A stretch of DNA of 64,000 nucleotides, taken from assembly GCA_964019135.1 (NCBI GenBank), contig OZ025250.1:53009357-53073356 (forward strand), given 5' to 3'. The position numbers and the translations under genes are program-made. The notes under the pieces are model-generated. The model had not been told where the DNA came from and made no database searches. It worked only from the letters and a program-made list of their open reading frames with translations. This DNA is from Arenicola marina. Taxonomy: Eukaryota; Annelida; Polychaeta; Arenicolidae. This document shows positions 11,505-22,800 of this stretch, in pieces (the first letter of the stretch is position 1; each line of letters opens with the position of its first letter).

Positions 11505-12640
11505 ATCGTATGATCTCTTGTTGGTTTAAAGCAGTTTTTTCGCATCCGTATACGCGTTCGTCATCCGTCTTTTGCAAATACACGTGTCGGTCATCTTGTC
11601 CGTCGCCTGCCCCCCCCCCCCCCACCGCCCGGAGCGGTGTTATATCAAGGTAATTGACTGCTGGGGACGTGCCGCTGGAAAGGGTCTTTTTCGTGCATTT
11701 TGCTCGGTCAATTATACACTTCTAGTTCGCCAATGGGTTCTACATTATGCAGTTTTCGTACCTGCATGGATCGGCTCAATTTTCAAGCTGGAGAGGGGCC
11801 GACCCTAAGGACTTTTGTTTTTGCCAATGTCGTGCAACTTTCTCAGCTGGTACGTGGACGGGCCCTAATTTTACACAGTTATTGGTACTTGGGTGGGTAA
11901 GATGTCTATATGCCTCTCCATTCCCAGTTTCTATGGCCCATGCCGCGGAAGGAAAATGTAAAATCTGGTGGGGGGGGGGGCAAAGTCCAGCAAAGGCATG
12001 TAGGTAACCGGACTCAGTTTCCGGTTCCGTTCAGTACAGAATGACATACCTGGGGCCTCATGTGAGAATAGTGCTATCAATTCTCTCATCAGGGGGCCTT
12101 TACGGGCCCGGAGAGGGGTATGCAATTCTAGGTTTCAGACGATTTTAAGAAAAGAGATTCCATCACTTCAATGATATCACCATACTCAAATATGACCTGA
12201 AACAAAAGTGGGGCCAAAGGATAGGGTGGAGGTCGCGTGGGGGGGGGGGGGGGGGAGGGATAGTGGGTAAGGCGCAAGCTTTGCTTTTACCGCTGCTGTC
12301 GGCCGGCGGCATATTTCAAGATTCTGAAAACTGAAATCAGCTGTAATTTCTTGCAACATTATAATTTTCAAGAATAAAACATAAAAACAACGAGCTCTAG
12401 CTGTGTATTTAATACAGCCTAAAAAACATCTTTTACACTTTCGAAAAGTGATAACGCTTTCTTTTCACCCCATAATACCGTGTGTTATTAGGCTTAGGCT
12501 GGGTCCCCGGCACTAATTTTGTAGAAGTGCGCGGCGCATTTTCCTATCAATTTGCGCAGCGCCGCCCGCCCTGGCGAGCAAGTGTGAAAATACATTGAGG
12601 AAGAAGGCGACAACAGAGATATAATAGAGCCCTAACGGAG

Positions 12641-12690
12641 TGAGTCGAAGGCAGATAGTGCCATTAATGGCACTATCTGCCTTCGACTCA
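12641..12690. repeat. Perfect 50-bp palindrome
   Basis: The 25-base arm starting tgagtcgaaggcagatag is followed with no spacer by its exact reverse complement ending ctatctgccttcgactca, centred on the ATTAAT-type junction. The 50 bp are self-complementary throughout. Confidence 0.95.
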
Positions 12691-12965
12691 AAAAGTTTCA
12701 TACACTGTATATATCTTGTGTCACGGTATTTTTTGCACCGCACCCAAACCGATGTCCAATCCTGAACAAGCCAAATTATCGCGCAGAATTATTCGACTTT
12801 TGACCAGGAGTATAGCTACAATACGGTTGCACGCCAGAAACTCTTGGAAAGGTTTTCTATCAGCGACAGATGGAGCGAGTTCCCACAGTTAACTACTATA
12901 TGTATAGTCAGCTGTCGAGACTCCCGAGAGGTGCTGACTCAAAGATAACGTTTCGTATGATAACG

Positions 12966-13146
12966 GTTGGTTGGTTGGATGTATATTGTGGACGCTTTAA
13001 CCACTTTTTGTCATATCGCGTCATCCGGCGACCACACAGTCATGGCCACAGCGGGGCTCGAACCATCGGCCCACGTGCCGTTAGGCTCTCATGTGACCAG
13101 AGCACTCAACGCGAGCGCCCTAGCCCACTGAGCCACCGGGCCGGCC
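12966..13146 (-). mobile_element. tRNA-derived SINE (family 1), copy 2
   Basis: On the minus strand it starts gccggcccggtggctcagtg (box A-like), followed about 50 bases on by gatggttcgagcc (box B-like), then ccgctgtggccatgactgtg. The middle part is shortened relative to the other copies. Confidence 0.8.
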
Positions 13147-13149
13147 CCT

Positions 13150-14012
13150 CGTATGATAACGGAAGAAAAGTAGGATGGCCAAAGTGAATTCTGAACCCTT
13201 ATCGCTCTCACCAGTCAGGTGATAGAGTGGAGAGATTCCACTCAAATGTGGCCGGGCACCGGCAAGCTTGCTGAGTATGGGCCGATTAATGTCGTACATG
13301 GCGTACAACTGGGCACCGGAACCCCGGCTCGTTGAGATAATGGGAGGACTGAAAGGTGAAACTATCCCCAAATTGAAATGCCGAGCAAGACCCAATTAAG
13401 AATCAACCCCTGTACAGAAAGAACATTTCCCGTCAAATTAATTACACTGGGTTGATTTAGGAGTTTTTAGACGTATAAATTCCTAACTGGGACTGTACTT
13501 GACACGCTGTTGGAGGAGGGGGAGGTACTAGGAGGCTTTAGCGGCAAGGAAAAGAAGTTGTTTTCAAAATTAATTAATCAGGAACGATGGGGAAGTTGAA
13601 TTAATACGCAAAATGCTTCTGGAGAACAATAGCTATAGGGCTCGTGAGGGTGAACTTCTTGTGACTCTGAGCGAGAATGGCGTATGTAGTTATTCTGTTA
13701 TTTTTTATAATGAAACATTTATCGCATTGGGTCATTCATTTTTGTATTATGTGAATAATTAGTAGGCCCCTATACTTACGGAAACAAAGGCAATATTTAA
13801 ATCCAATCTTGAAACTTGAATCTGTAGATCTTTCAAACATATCTATATAAACTTTAAATGTGACTTTAACTGTCTTTCTAACTTGACATGACAATGAATC
13901 TTGGGGTTGAAAATCTCCAAGTATATGAAAACTGACTCCCAGTGTTGGTACCTTTGGATTAAATACTAATGTTGCAATTAAAAAATGCAATGAATTCATA
14001 GATTGCTATTAC
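13150..14012. other. Intergenic, no gene recognised
   Basis: Frames of up to 91 codons show no family features. Nothing repeated elsewhere in the window was noticed. Confidence 0.4.
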
Positions 14013-14106
14013 CTTCACATTTTGGCTCAAGCTTAGCTTTCTTCTTGTCAACAAGGTCATCAGAGGACGGGCTTTTTGGAGCAAGCCTCTTCGGATTCTG
14101 CCTCAT
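14013..14106 (-). CDS. Possible first coding exon, lysine-rich peptide
   Basis: From an ATG at 14106 the minus strand reads MRQNPKRLAPKSPSSDDLVD then KKKAKLEPKCEG and meets a clean gtaata donor after 14013. The composition (basic, Ser/Pro-rich, NLS-like KKKAK) looks coding, but no downstream exon was identified and no family is recognised. It could be chance or a transposon exon. Confidence 0.3.
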
Positions 14107-14469
14107 TGGTAAGTTTGGAACTGCTTCGAAAAGAGTGACAACAGCATTCCAAACAAGAATGTTAATGGTTAAAAGTGTTGTTCATGAAATGATTGCCTTC
14201 GCAGTGAATAGAACACAGTCTACAATTATAGTTAGATATCCATATCTTGTCTTCGACAGTTTATGATTTTTTTTGCCACCTGTAAGTTAGTAGGAAACGG
14301 AAGTACATTTTCGGTGTATTTCAGGGTTAAAGGATATCTTTTATCAATTTCAATTCAACAGTTTAAAGAAAGGCCGAAACAAAAATCTACAAGACAATGT
14401 GAGAGGGACTCAAACGAAATTAATCTTGACACATAATCTTACGTTGTAGTACAGGTTTCTACATATAAT

Positions 14470-16285
14470 AATATACTTGTGTGATATTTGCGAATGTAGG
14501 GTCTTTTCTGACTTTGATGTACGTCTCGTTGTGTTAATTTACTATCTATGTACTTAATTTAGACAACCCTAAACTGGGCGTTCGTTCCGAGACGGTCTTG
14601 GCTTAACGCGTGGTGCACGGCAAAGGCAATGAGGCGAAACGCAGCGGTCAAAGTTTCGATAATTTATTTAAAACCCTTAAACTCGATTAAAACAAGTTAC
14701 TAACTCCGTTAACGGTGCGTAACTTACCTGGCAGCATTTTTTTTAACTTGCTGCCAGACTCTTGCTCCGCGAGGCGGTTAATTCAGCTAAAATATGTCCT
14801 AATTCCCTCCTAGCTTGCTAACTAAAACCCGTCCTCCCACAACGCTAACTGACTAACTGACTTAAAAACAGAGGCGGTGACATCACCGCTATAGTTGCTA
14901 TAGCAACGCACGCGAGGAAAACTACCGGTCGATGCAAAAGTATGGAGACCTGGGATACCACACTCCCCCTGCCTTTAAGACGTTCGTCCTCGAACGAATA
15001 TACCCAAATCACTAACACAGAGAGATGAAGCTTCACTAACCCAATGAAAATATCAGGTAATGGAAACACATTGTCATGGCAACATTTTGTGATGGCAATG
15101 ACCGCATACATGAAACAATGCTATATCAGTGCTGAGACCAAACCACGAACACAGTGCACAGTTACTCCGAACACACGGTAGCAATATCGTTCAAAGGCAG
15201 TTGTGGAAAGCTGTGGACGTATTCCCGTAAACGACATAGCAGTTCCCGGCAAAGTTCGTACACGACGTGGAGGTATGCCACTGGCGATGGGAATGTCGGC
15301 TTTGGACACGCATCGTGTGTCCACGATAACCGACAACCCCTCTGTACTGGACGGCGGTAGCCTGCGTGACCGTAGTTTACGGTCGCAGTAGGTGGATCTT
15401 TCTTGTCACCGTTGCAGTCGGGTCCGACGCATAGGTAGTAGTGGTGACCTTGCCTGTTGAATCGCTTGAGATTAAAATTACAACCTGTCTGTTGAGTAAT
15501 TTGTGGTTAACTTATGACTGCTTATGGAGTCATTTGGGGTTCATATTTGTAAAACGCGATGACCTATGTGTAAAGAGTAAAAGTAATGATCACGCGAATA
15601 CACTTGCTGTTGTGAAGTTGTCTGTATCCAGATGGACTCAATGACCTCGCTCGTTTAACGGCTGCTTTGGTGCCTGGTGGACTGCGTTACGGGACCGCAA
15701 GGAGCCCCAGCAGGGAGCTATATATATAGTGCCTGCAACGTTAGGGCGGAGGCCGTTCTCGGCTAGCCGCTCTGCCATCTCTACGGCCGCCGGACTCTTA
15801 CGGCAACCTTCACGGCCCAGACACCAGCAGCGTCACCAATGTCATCAGTGTCGCCGACATCAGTAGCGTCACCGACGTCATCGGCGTCCGCGGCATTATC
15901 GGCCGATCATACGGCGGCTACGGCAGCATCAACGGCTTCATCATCGGCCGATGTGACGGCATCCTCAATGTCTCGACACCATCTGCGTCCCCGTTGTCAG
16001 CATCGGCGGCGTCGTCAGTTATCAAACTGCTGACAGGTAAATTGCGCACCGTTTAACGGAGTTGGTAACTTGTTTCCTTTAATTGGGTTGTAATAAATCA
16101 TCGAAACGTTGACCACTGCGTTTCGCCTCATTGCCTTCGCCATCACGTGTTAAACCAAGACCGTCTCGGAACGAACGCCCAGTTTAGGGTTGTCAAATTA
16201 AGTTTATAGATATTAAAATTAACACAACGAGAAGTGCATTAAAGTCAGAAAAGACCCACCTTGCGCAAATATCACACTTGTAATC
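14470..16285. mobile_element. Inverted pair of LTR-like sequences, broken Ty3/gypsy-like fossil
   Basis: Two copies of a segment of about 230 bp face each other (about 14497-14735 and 16030-16256). Shared blocks include ggcgttcgttccgagacggt and its complement, and gcaatgaggcgaaacgcagc. The repeat continues outwards through gggtcttttctgac and tgtgatatttgcg. Near 14966 the minus strand has a short purine-rich tract next to tgtggtatccc, as at the start of many LTRs. The right-hand copy has a TATA-like stretch near 15720 and aataaa near 16091. The interior is rearranged and carries no intact gene. It looks old and multiply broken. The Ty3/gypsy assignment is inference. Confidence 0.5.
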
Positions 16286-16374
16286 GTGAAAGGTATATGA
16301 ACACAAAGATCAACATGAACAAGAACACCAAAATTTATGACTTCAATATATGATCGTTCTTTGTCCAAATTAGA

Positions 16375-16580
16375 CATCTGTGATAACTCGGCCCAGGCCC
16401 GGTAGATAAGACACAAAGAACCTTGGGCCAAAAGGGAAATTCCCTTTGACATTAAGTATTATCTCGGCCCAGACCAGTCAGGTGGATAAAAGATGCCAAG
16501 AGTTTTGGGCCACAAGGGAAATTCCCGTTGGCCTAATGCGGTTGGTGTTGTGTTCGCCCTGGATGCGAAGAGTCGTCGTT
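16375..16580 (+). mobile_element. SINE family 2 fragments (two partial copies in tandem)
   Basis: The blocks ctcggcccaga, tggataaaagatgccaagag, gggccacaagggaaattccc and gttcgccctggatgcgaag match the minus-strand SINE at 45640-45810. A second partial copy (ctcggcccaggcc to aagggaaattcc) sits directly upstream at 16388-16445. Confidence 0.65.
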
Positions 16581-16699
16581 TTGAATGCCGTCAGTTTAGG
16601 TTGTGAACTTTTCCTTGTCTGTTCGGGCCTGGGGCCAAAACATTCTTCACATCTTTTGAGGTCTTGGGAACTTTGTCACTGCGGGTAACTCTAGCGAAC

Positions 16700-18770
16700 G
16701 CTGCGCTGCGGAACATGCAAAAGGCGAGTACGGACTTCTAACTGCATAACTTTAAAGTCTATCATTATGATAAACTGATCTCTAGCCTACAGTGAGAGTG
16801 GTATCGTTAACGCAATAGGAGATAGTTACTTAAAGCGGGTGTCCAACCGATTCTAATCGCGATCTGCACCGAAAGTTCACATCTTAAATTAATTTGGTGA
16901 GTGTACGCTTAGTTTCGGCCGACTGGTAAGCAGGAAAAAAAGCCAACCCGCCCCCATCAATGTCGAGCAGCGCTCCATTTTGCCGGAGCAAGTGACGTAT
17001 ATTGTGACCCTTCACGCAACGATTGTCTGCGTATAATAAGTTTATCGCCTCCAAATTGGTGAATAGCGGACAACCTCCTACAAGGGCTGCCGCCTGGTTA
17101 AGCGGCGAAATCGTGGCTGGCGGTCACTTCTAAATTGTATCGTGAGCTACATACAGGACGGAAAATTCTGCCATTTGGAGGATATACACTTGGGTATTAT
17201 ACAAATAGGTAAAGATCTCTCGTTTCACGCGTTTTCCCTGAAGGCTACCGCCACTGTGAAGGGTTCCCTCCGCGAGATAACTTCCAGTTATAACGTAAGG
17301 GGGCGCCACATGAAGGAGTCCCACCCCTGGCAAAACAAACGTTGAAGCCGGGCACCTGAAACAACTCCGTACGCATGACGGAATCGGTTCTTAACCCGAA
17401 ACACGCAGTGTCTATTTTTGGACGATACATGTCGCCAGGGGTACTTGGAACGGTCTATTGTTCATAATTCATTTCATTTCATATTTTGGGATTAACGCCA
17501 TGAAGGTTTCTTCAGAGTGAAAATTAGCCTGCATGTCGAATTTGCTTGCATGCGGAAGACAGAAAACGCATCACATAAACCTTTCACAAAGATTTATTTT
17601 CTCAACTATTTCCTTATTATACACATTCTGGCATATCCTTACAGTTGATAACAAACAGCAGATTTCCCGTACTATGAAGGTGATGAATTGTCAACGTCAG
17701 TCCACGCGATGCCGCGCAGAGAAAGTAGATTTCAACTTTAGTCATGACGTCACCCTATTGTGACGTCACACTATTGTCTGTGTCACGAATCCTCGACCAA
17801 GGTGAGTTCTTGTCGAGTACAAGACATCGCTTCAAAAGCCTAATCACAGTGAGCAGATATCATAGAGATTTGTACAATATCTACTCTGGGGCGGCCTAGT
17901 TCAAACATAATCTCTGGTTTAAAGAAGATAAAATGGCGGACGGGTCTCAACCAGTCAGTTCACGAATCCACAAAGTTGTTTTTCTTTATCAAATACATAA
18001 CCGACCTGGATAACGACGTAGATGCCAAAGCGGTAAGGGTTCTCACCGTGTGGTTAAAAACAGCTGTCCAGAATATGTAGTAATATGGTCCCTCGTTGTA
18101 AACACATATGTAATATTAGTTGAACAAATCTAGTAAAACCCCCATGGATTAATTGTATCCAACGATCACGAAAACAGAATTGTAGCTTAACTATTATGTT
18201 GTACGTCAAGTTGTGCGAACATCAATCTTACGCAATTACTTTAGCGACCAGTTTAGAATTGTTTATAATTGTGGGTGGAGACCTTAATGTTCCAAGCTGT
18301 TTGAAGAGCTTTAAACTTACTTCTACTATAACATATCTTCCATGGAAGAGCCTCGGAGGGGGTATCTTGGAACAGCCGTAAAGCGCACCTAGCCGGAGTT
18401 ACCCCACGTTAGTAAGTATCCGAACATGCACAAACTGTGGTATCGTTTCAATGATCTCATTTCAATATTTCTCAATTGCTCTCCTATTGACGGTAAAGCC
18501 GGTCTGAGCCTGGACACATTACGTTACCGTGGTAAGCAAGCTAGGAAAGTAACTTCTGAACTGACATGCTTTTTAGAAAGTCCAAATAGAATAGTCAGAA
18601 ATGGTTCTCGATAGATGGTATGGAAGCCAACGTACACAAGGCGCGCACCTACATCCAGAAACTTTCAAAATCGCCTAAATATGAAGGAAATATCAATTTC
18701 AAGTCCATGACACTAAAACATGTATTAAACGTGCGAACACACACCGTGTAGTTCAGGCCCTGTTAACGTC
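16700..18770. other. Long intergenic stretch, no gene recognised
   Basis: Only short frames occur. Around 18260-18295 a frame reads FIIVGGDLNV, which resembles a LINE endonuclease (GGDxN) motif, but the frame is short and isolated. Confidence 0.35.
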
Positions 18771-18912
18771 CCATGCGTTAGGGACCTACCATTGGATATC
18801 CAGAGGGGGATATGGTTTCAGCCCTCGTCGAACCTCCAAAAACATCTTTGGCCTCCACCTAAAACCAGAGCCCCCCGCCTGGATATCAAATGGTCCGTGT
18901 CCCTTAGTGACG
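18771..18912. repeat. Foldback repeat, arms of about 45 bp
   Basis: The left arm (gttagggacctaccattgga, then tatccagaggggg and tggttt) pairs with the right arm (aaaacca, then ccccgcctggatatcaaatg and gtccgtgtcccttag). The arms are imperfect. Confidence 0.6.
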
Positions 18913-19477
18913 TGACGTAGCCACGATGCCATTGTTTATTTGTTATTCGCTTAGAGATCCTATAATCGGCGATAATGAAATAATTATGTACTAAAATTCA
19001 GGTTTCTAGAACAAGAAAATAAAATCGTTTTAATTTAAAAATAATATCAACGCTACTTAAAATATCCAGCCCATAACAAGCATATTCAGATTGTTGATAC
19101 GCTTTCAAAAGAGACAGTTAAAACTAAAATTGTTTAAATCTAACTGTCCGGGAGTAATTTTCATGTGGCATAAGATAGTCTTTATAACTGCTAAGTGTGC
19201 GGATTTGCTTCATTTAGAGTAGGCCTTGGCCTATGGTATGCTTTTCAAAAAAGGAAATTATATTTAACTAAAATAAAAAATCCTAATCCATATTGCAATA
19301 AATGTCTAAAAGATACCTAAATATCGCTGAAGCCAATTACGACAAGAACACGAACCATCATCAGTCAAGAATAGTGTTTTGTGTAATGCCAGAATACAAT
19401 AAACTAAGTTAACAAGGACAGTCTCTCATCGGGGAAAGTTCCCATGAGACTCAACACGTATTTGGGAGACGAAATGG
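18913..19477. other. AT-rich intergenic sequence downstream of RRP1
   Basis: No frame, repeat or RNA recognised. It probably contains the end of the RRP1 3' UTR near 19667 but no definite poly(A) signal was assigned. Confidence 0.35.
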
Positions 19478-19560
19478 ACAGCTGCCATGAGAGGGATTCG
19501 AACCCATGACACTTGGGATTTGCTGGCTTGGGCATGATACCCAGGCCCACATCCAACCTC
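19478..19560 (-). repeat. tRNA-like / SINE fragment with box B
   Basis: The minus strand has gggttcgaatccctc, a good pol III box B, preceded by a poorer box A-like stretch. It does not fold as a full tRNA, so a SINE or tRNA pseudogene fragment is likelier. Confidence 0.35.
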
Positions 19561-19666
19561 GCCCACACACCCACCCCGCCGCCAGCACCCCGCGTTGGAC
19601 CACGTAATAATTTCTTAGTAAGTAGACTACTGTGTGTTTTCGCGATTCTGTTTATGTTTTAGTTGA

Positions 19667-19836
19667 TCAGAAGAAATCAGAGGCCGATGATCGTCGTTTC
19701 TTCTTCAGCAAGGCCCTCCTGGGTGAATCTGTTGCCTTGGCGACGGGGGTGGCAGGGGACTTGAGGATGCCCTGCTCTGGGAGGTGCTGGGGGTTGAATG
19801 CCGGTTGGGGGCTGACGTAGCTAGTTTTGCGAAACT
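19667..19836 (-). CDS. RRP1: RRP1 exon 11 (terminal)
   Basis: It encodes [31 protein letters not shown] and the final [12 protein letters not shown] before TGA. The ending DFF is diagnostic for the family. Confidence 0.92.
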
Positions 19837-22800
19837 CTGTCGGAGAAAACAACAAAAAAAATATATAATAGTTAATATATATAAAAAACAAGGCATTTTC
19901 CAAAACTCAGGTATACAAAATTACCCAAATTTTCAGCATTAATCGTACTCTTGGGCATACAACAGTTCATGATATTTAGGCGTCCATAAATTGATAATAA
20001 TAATAGTAATAATAATATTTTTTTTAAATAATCGCAAATAAAATGCATGACATTTGTAATATATCGCTACATACAAGCAACAAGTAAACTTTGTATATAT
20101 ATATTTACATATTTAGATGCAGAATGACAATGTAACCAACACTTAGGATAGGATCCCAAACGGAACATTATTTTATCTACCTTGTGTCTTATTTCTCGCC
20201 ATAACAAATTTCACTGTTTTCTTAGCGGACGACGGGGTCAAACTGTCAGTAACGATCTGAAACGAAGTGAGATCCACAAAGTCAAGGCTTATTCAATGCA
20301 GGATACAGCAATTGGCGTTTCCGGCCACCTGCGCATTCCTGGTTCAGAGAAATGAAAAAGATACGCAACATAATCGCAAGATTCAGTCAGCGGCGTGGCT
20401 CAGGAAGAGAACTGTTTGTCTAAGAGGCTATTGCGCTACCGACTGAGCTACAGTCGGGGTGCGATAGTATGTGATGGACCAAAAAATACTTTATATTCCA
20501 GTTACGTATATGACGTGTTAAATTGAGTCGCTACTGACTGATAAATTACTTCTAATGGTGGTTGTAATTCTCTGTTGCAAGGGTAAGGAGTTAACATAAT
20601 GACAAGCTTCATACATTTGGCAGTTGGTCACATACAGACATGTCTCCTGTGAGCATCCTTAGAAATATTGGTGTTTTTTTAAACTATTGTCGTACACAGG
20701 GTTGGTTGTATATTCAGGACGCTTTAACCACTTTTGATCATATCGCGTCAATGGGAGAAGGAAGGGAGAGTGGAGCCATGTCCCCGGGAGTAATCCCCTA
20801 CTCTTTGTAAAGAAGGACATGAGATCTTTATCCTGCGACCACACAGACATGGCCCCAGCTGGGGTCAAACCATCGATTCACGTGCCGCTAGGCTCCCAGG
20901 TGACCAGAGCACTCAATGCGAGCGCTCTTACCCAATAAACTACCGGGCCGACCCCTTGTACACATGGAGGCGAACATGAAAACCCCCTGAACAAAGAAAT
21001 GGATTTTAACGATGGTGCATTGAAACCCATGACCTGTCGGTGGGCAGCTGGGTGCCACACTTGACTTACCTTTTCGGAGCCTTTCTTGGGTTCGGTTTTC
21101 GGCGTCTTGTTCACCTTGTTCATCGCGCGCTTCACGAACGCCGGGGGCGTCGCCATGACCTTGTCGAAGGTTGCAAACGCCTTTTTCGAACCACTTCCGT
21201 CGCCAACAGCGTTGACCTTGGCCGGACCTTTGTATTTCTTGTTCGGTATAAATATCTCGACCTCTTCTTCGAGGACAGTCGCGCCCGGCGGCGTAGGGGA
21301 CGGGGTTCCGTGACCTTCGCTTTGACCTTTTTGTTTTTGTTTCTTCCCCTTCTTGCCGTCCGACGGCGTTTCTATGGTCGTGACGTCATCGGACGTAACT
21401 TCGGCCCCCGGATGTTGCGTGGCGATATCACCGTTAACCATGACCAAAGACTCGTGTGACGTCACTGCGAGATCTGCGGCCGCCGACTTCCGCCGTTTCC
21501 TGTCCGTGCACAGCGTCTCCTTGCTGGGATCTTCCAACATAGCGACTCCCGCAGATTTTCTTCGCGACTTTTTACCTTTACTCTTTTTCGCAGTCGTCTG
21601 CTCGCTCTGTTCCTCATCGCTATCGAAGAACCCCCCTTGGAATAAATTCACTTCAGGGCCAGCCTGGGGCGCTTTCGGCCTTTTAACGGCTGTATTGTTC
21701 GATTTAACTTTGGACGCCCTTCCACTTTCGGCCTTTTTCGTACTGCCGATCGCATCCATAGATTTCACCTTCTGCGTTTTCTCGGAAGAAGGCTTTACCG
21801 TCGCCTGGAACACCGCGTTCACATCCACCTGAGCATCCCCGAGAGATTCAATCCCAGACTCCTCTGGTACTTCCGACACCTTCCCGACATCCTCCACATC
21901 GTCAGCGTCCGTCACGGGCGTCAGCGACTTGCGCTTCCCCTTCTTAGCGGCCTTGACCTTGACCTTCTGCTGGGACGCCTCCTCGCCGCTGTCCTCGAAG
22001 CCGCCCGAAAACAAAGACACTTCGTCCCTCCCGGAATTCTTCATTTTCAACTCCGTGAACTCCTCAGCTGTTTTCTCTTCCTTGTTGGTCTTGTTCTTCT
22101 TTTTCTTTTTCTTCTCAGCGGAGGTCGTTGCCTCGGATTTCTCCTTAGATGTCTCAGCATTCTTCATCACGTGTCCGCCATTTTCCTTGTCACTGCCGGA
22201 CGACGTATCCTCGTCGCCCGCCGCAGAGGGGTGTGGCTTCTTCTTCCTCTTTTTCTTGGCTGGAGGCGCCGCTCCGTCATCTAAAACACAGAAATAGTTG
22301 GTCGGTTTAATGAGGGATTTATGTGTTTTTGTGTGTGTGTGTTTTGGTTAAAGTTGCATGTGGAGTTCTTTCCCGCCAAAACTATGCCTAGGCGAAATTT
22401 ATATCAAAATTTGCCGAAAACTCGATTGTTTCATTCTATAAATTCAGAAACCTGATAAACATCGCCGTTTCGGCTGAGGTGTGGCAAACGTGTCTATCCC
22501 GGCACACCACAGAACTCGGTCGCGGCAATGCTACTTATATCAAAGCATCGCGAAGCACACAAACTGACGACGTTTACCACTAAAATGAAAACTTGTGGTA
22601 AATTGATATCACGGACAAGGCTAAGAGACACTATTTGGCAGTCTGGTATGGGTGGAGTATAGATAAAAGAAGTTTTGAATGATTCAAGGACTGATTCTTA
22701 TATGTATTTTGACCTCATTAGTTTTGGCGGGAAAGAGCTTGACATGCAACTTTAACATTTGTTTAACATGGTTCCCCTTAAAGAGATCACCATCTGGCAG

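Noticed and set aside
18196-18381. LINE endonuclease fragment (IIVGGDLN)
   Set aside because: A single short motif in a 61-codon frame with no neighbouring LINE motifs in order.
20382-20462. Functional tRNA gene
   Set aside because: Only a D-arm-like box A is good. No matching acceptor stem or T-arm follows.
21040-22297. Plus-strand frames of 122-159 codons
   Set aside because: They are antisense shadows of RRP1 exon 9, whose minus-strand frame has family motifs and splice borders.
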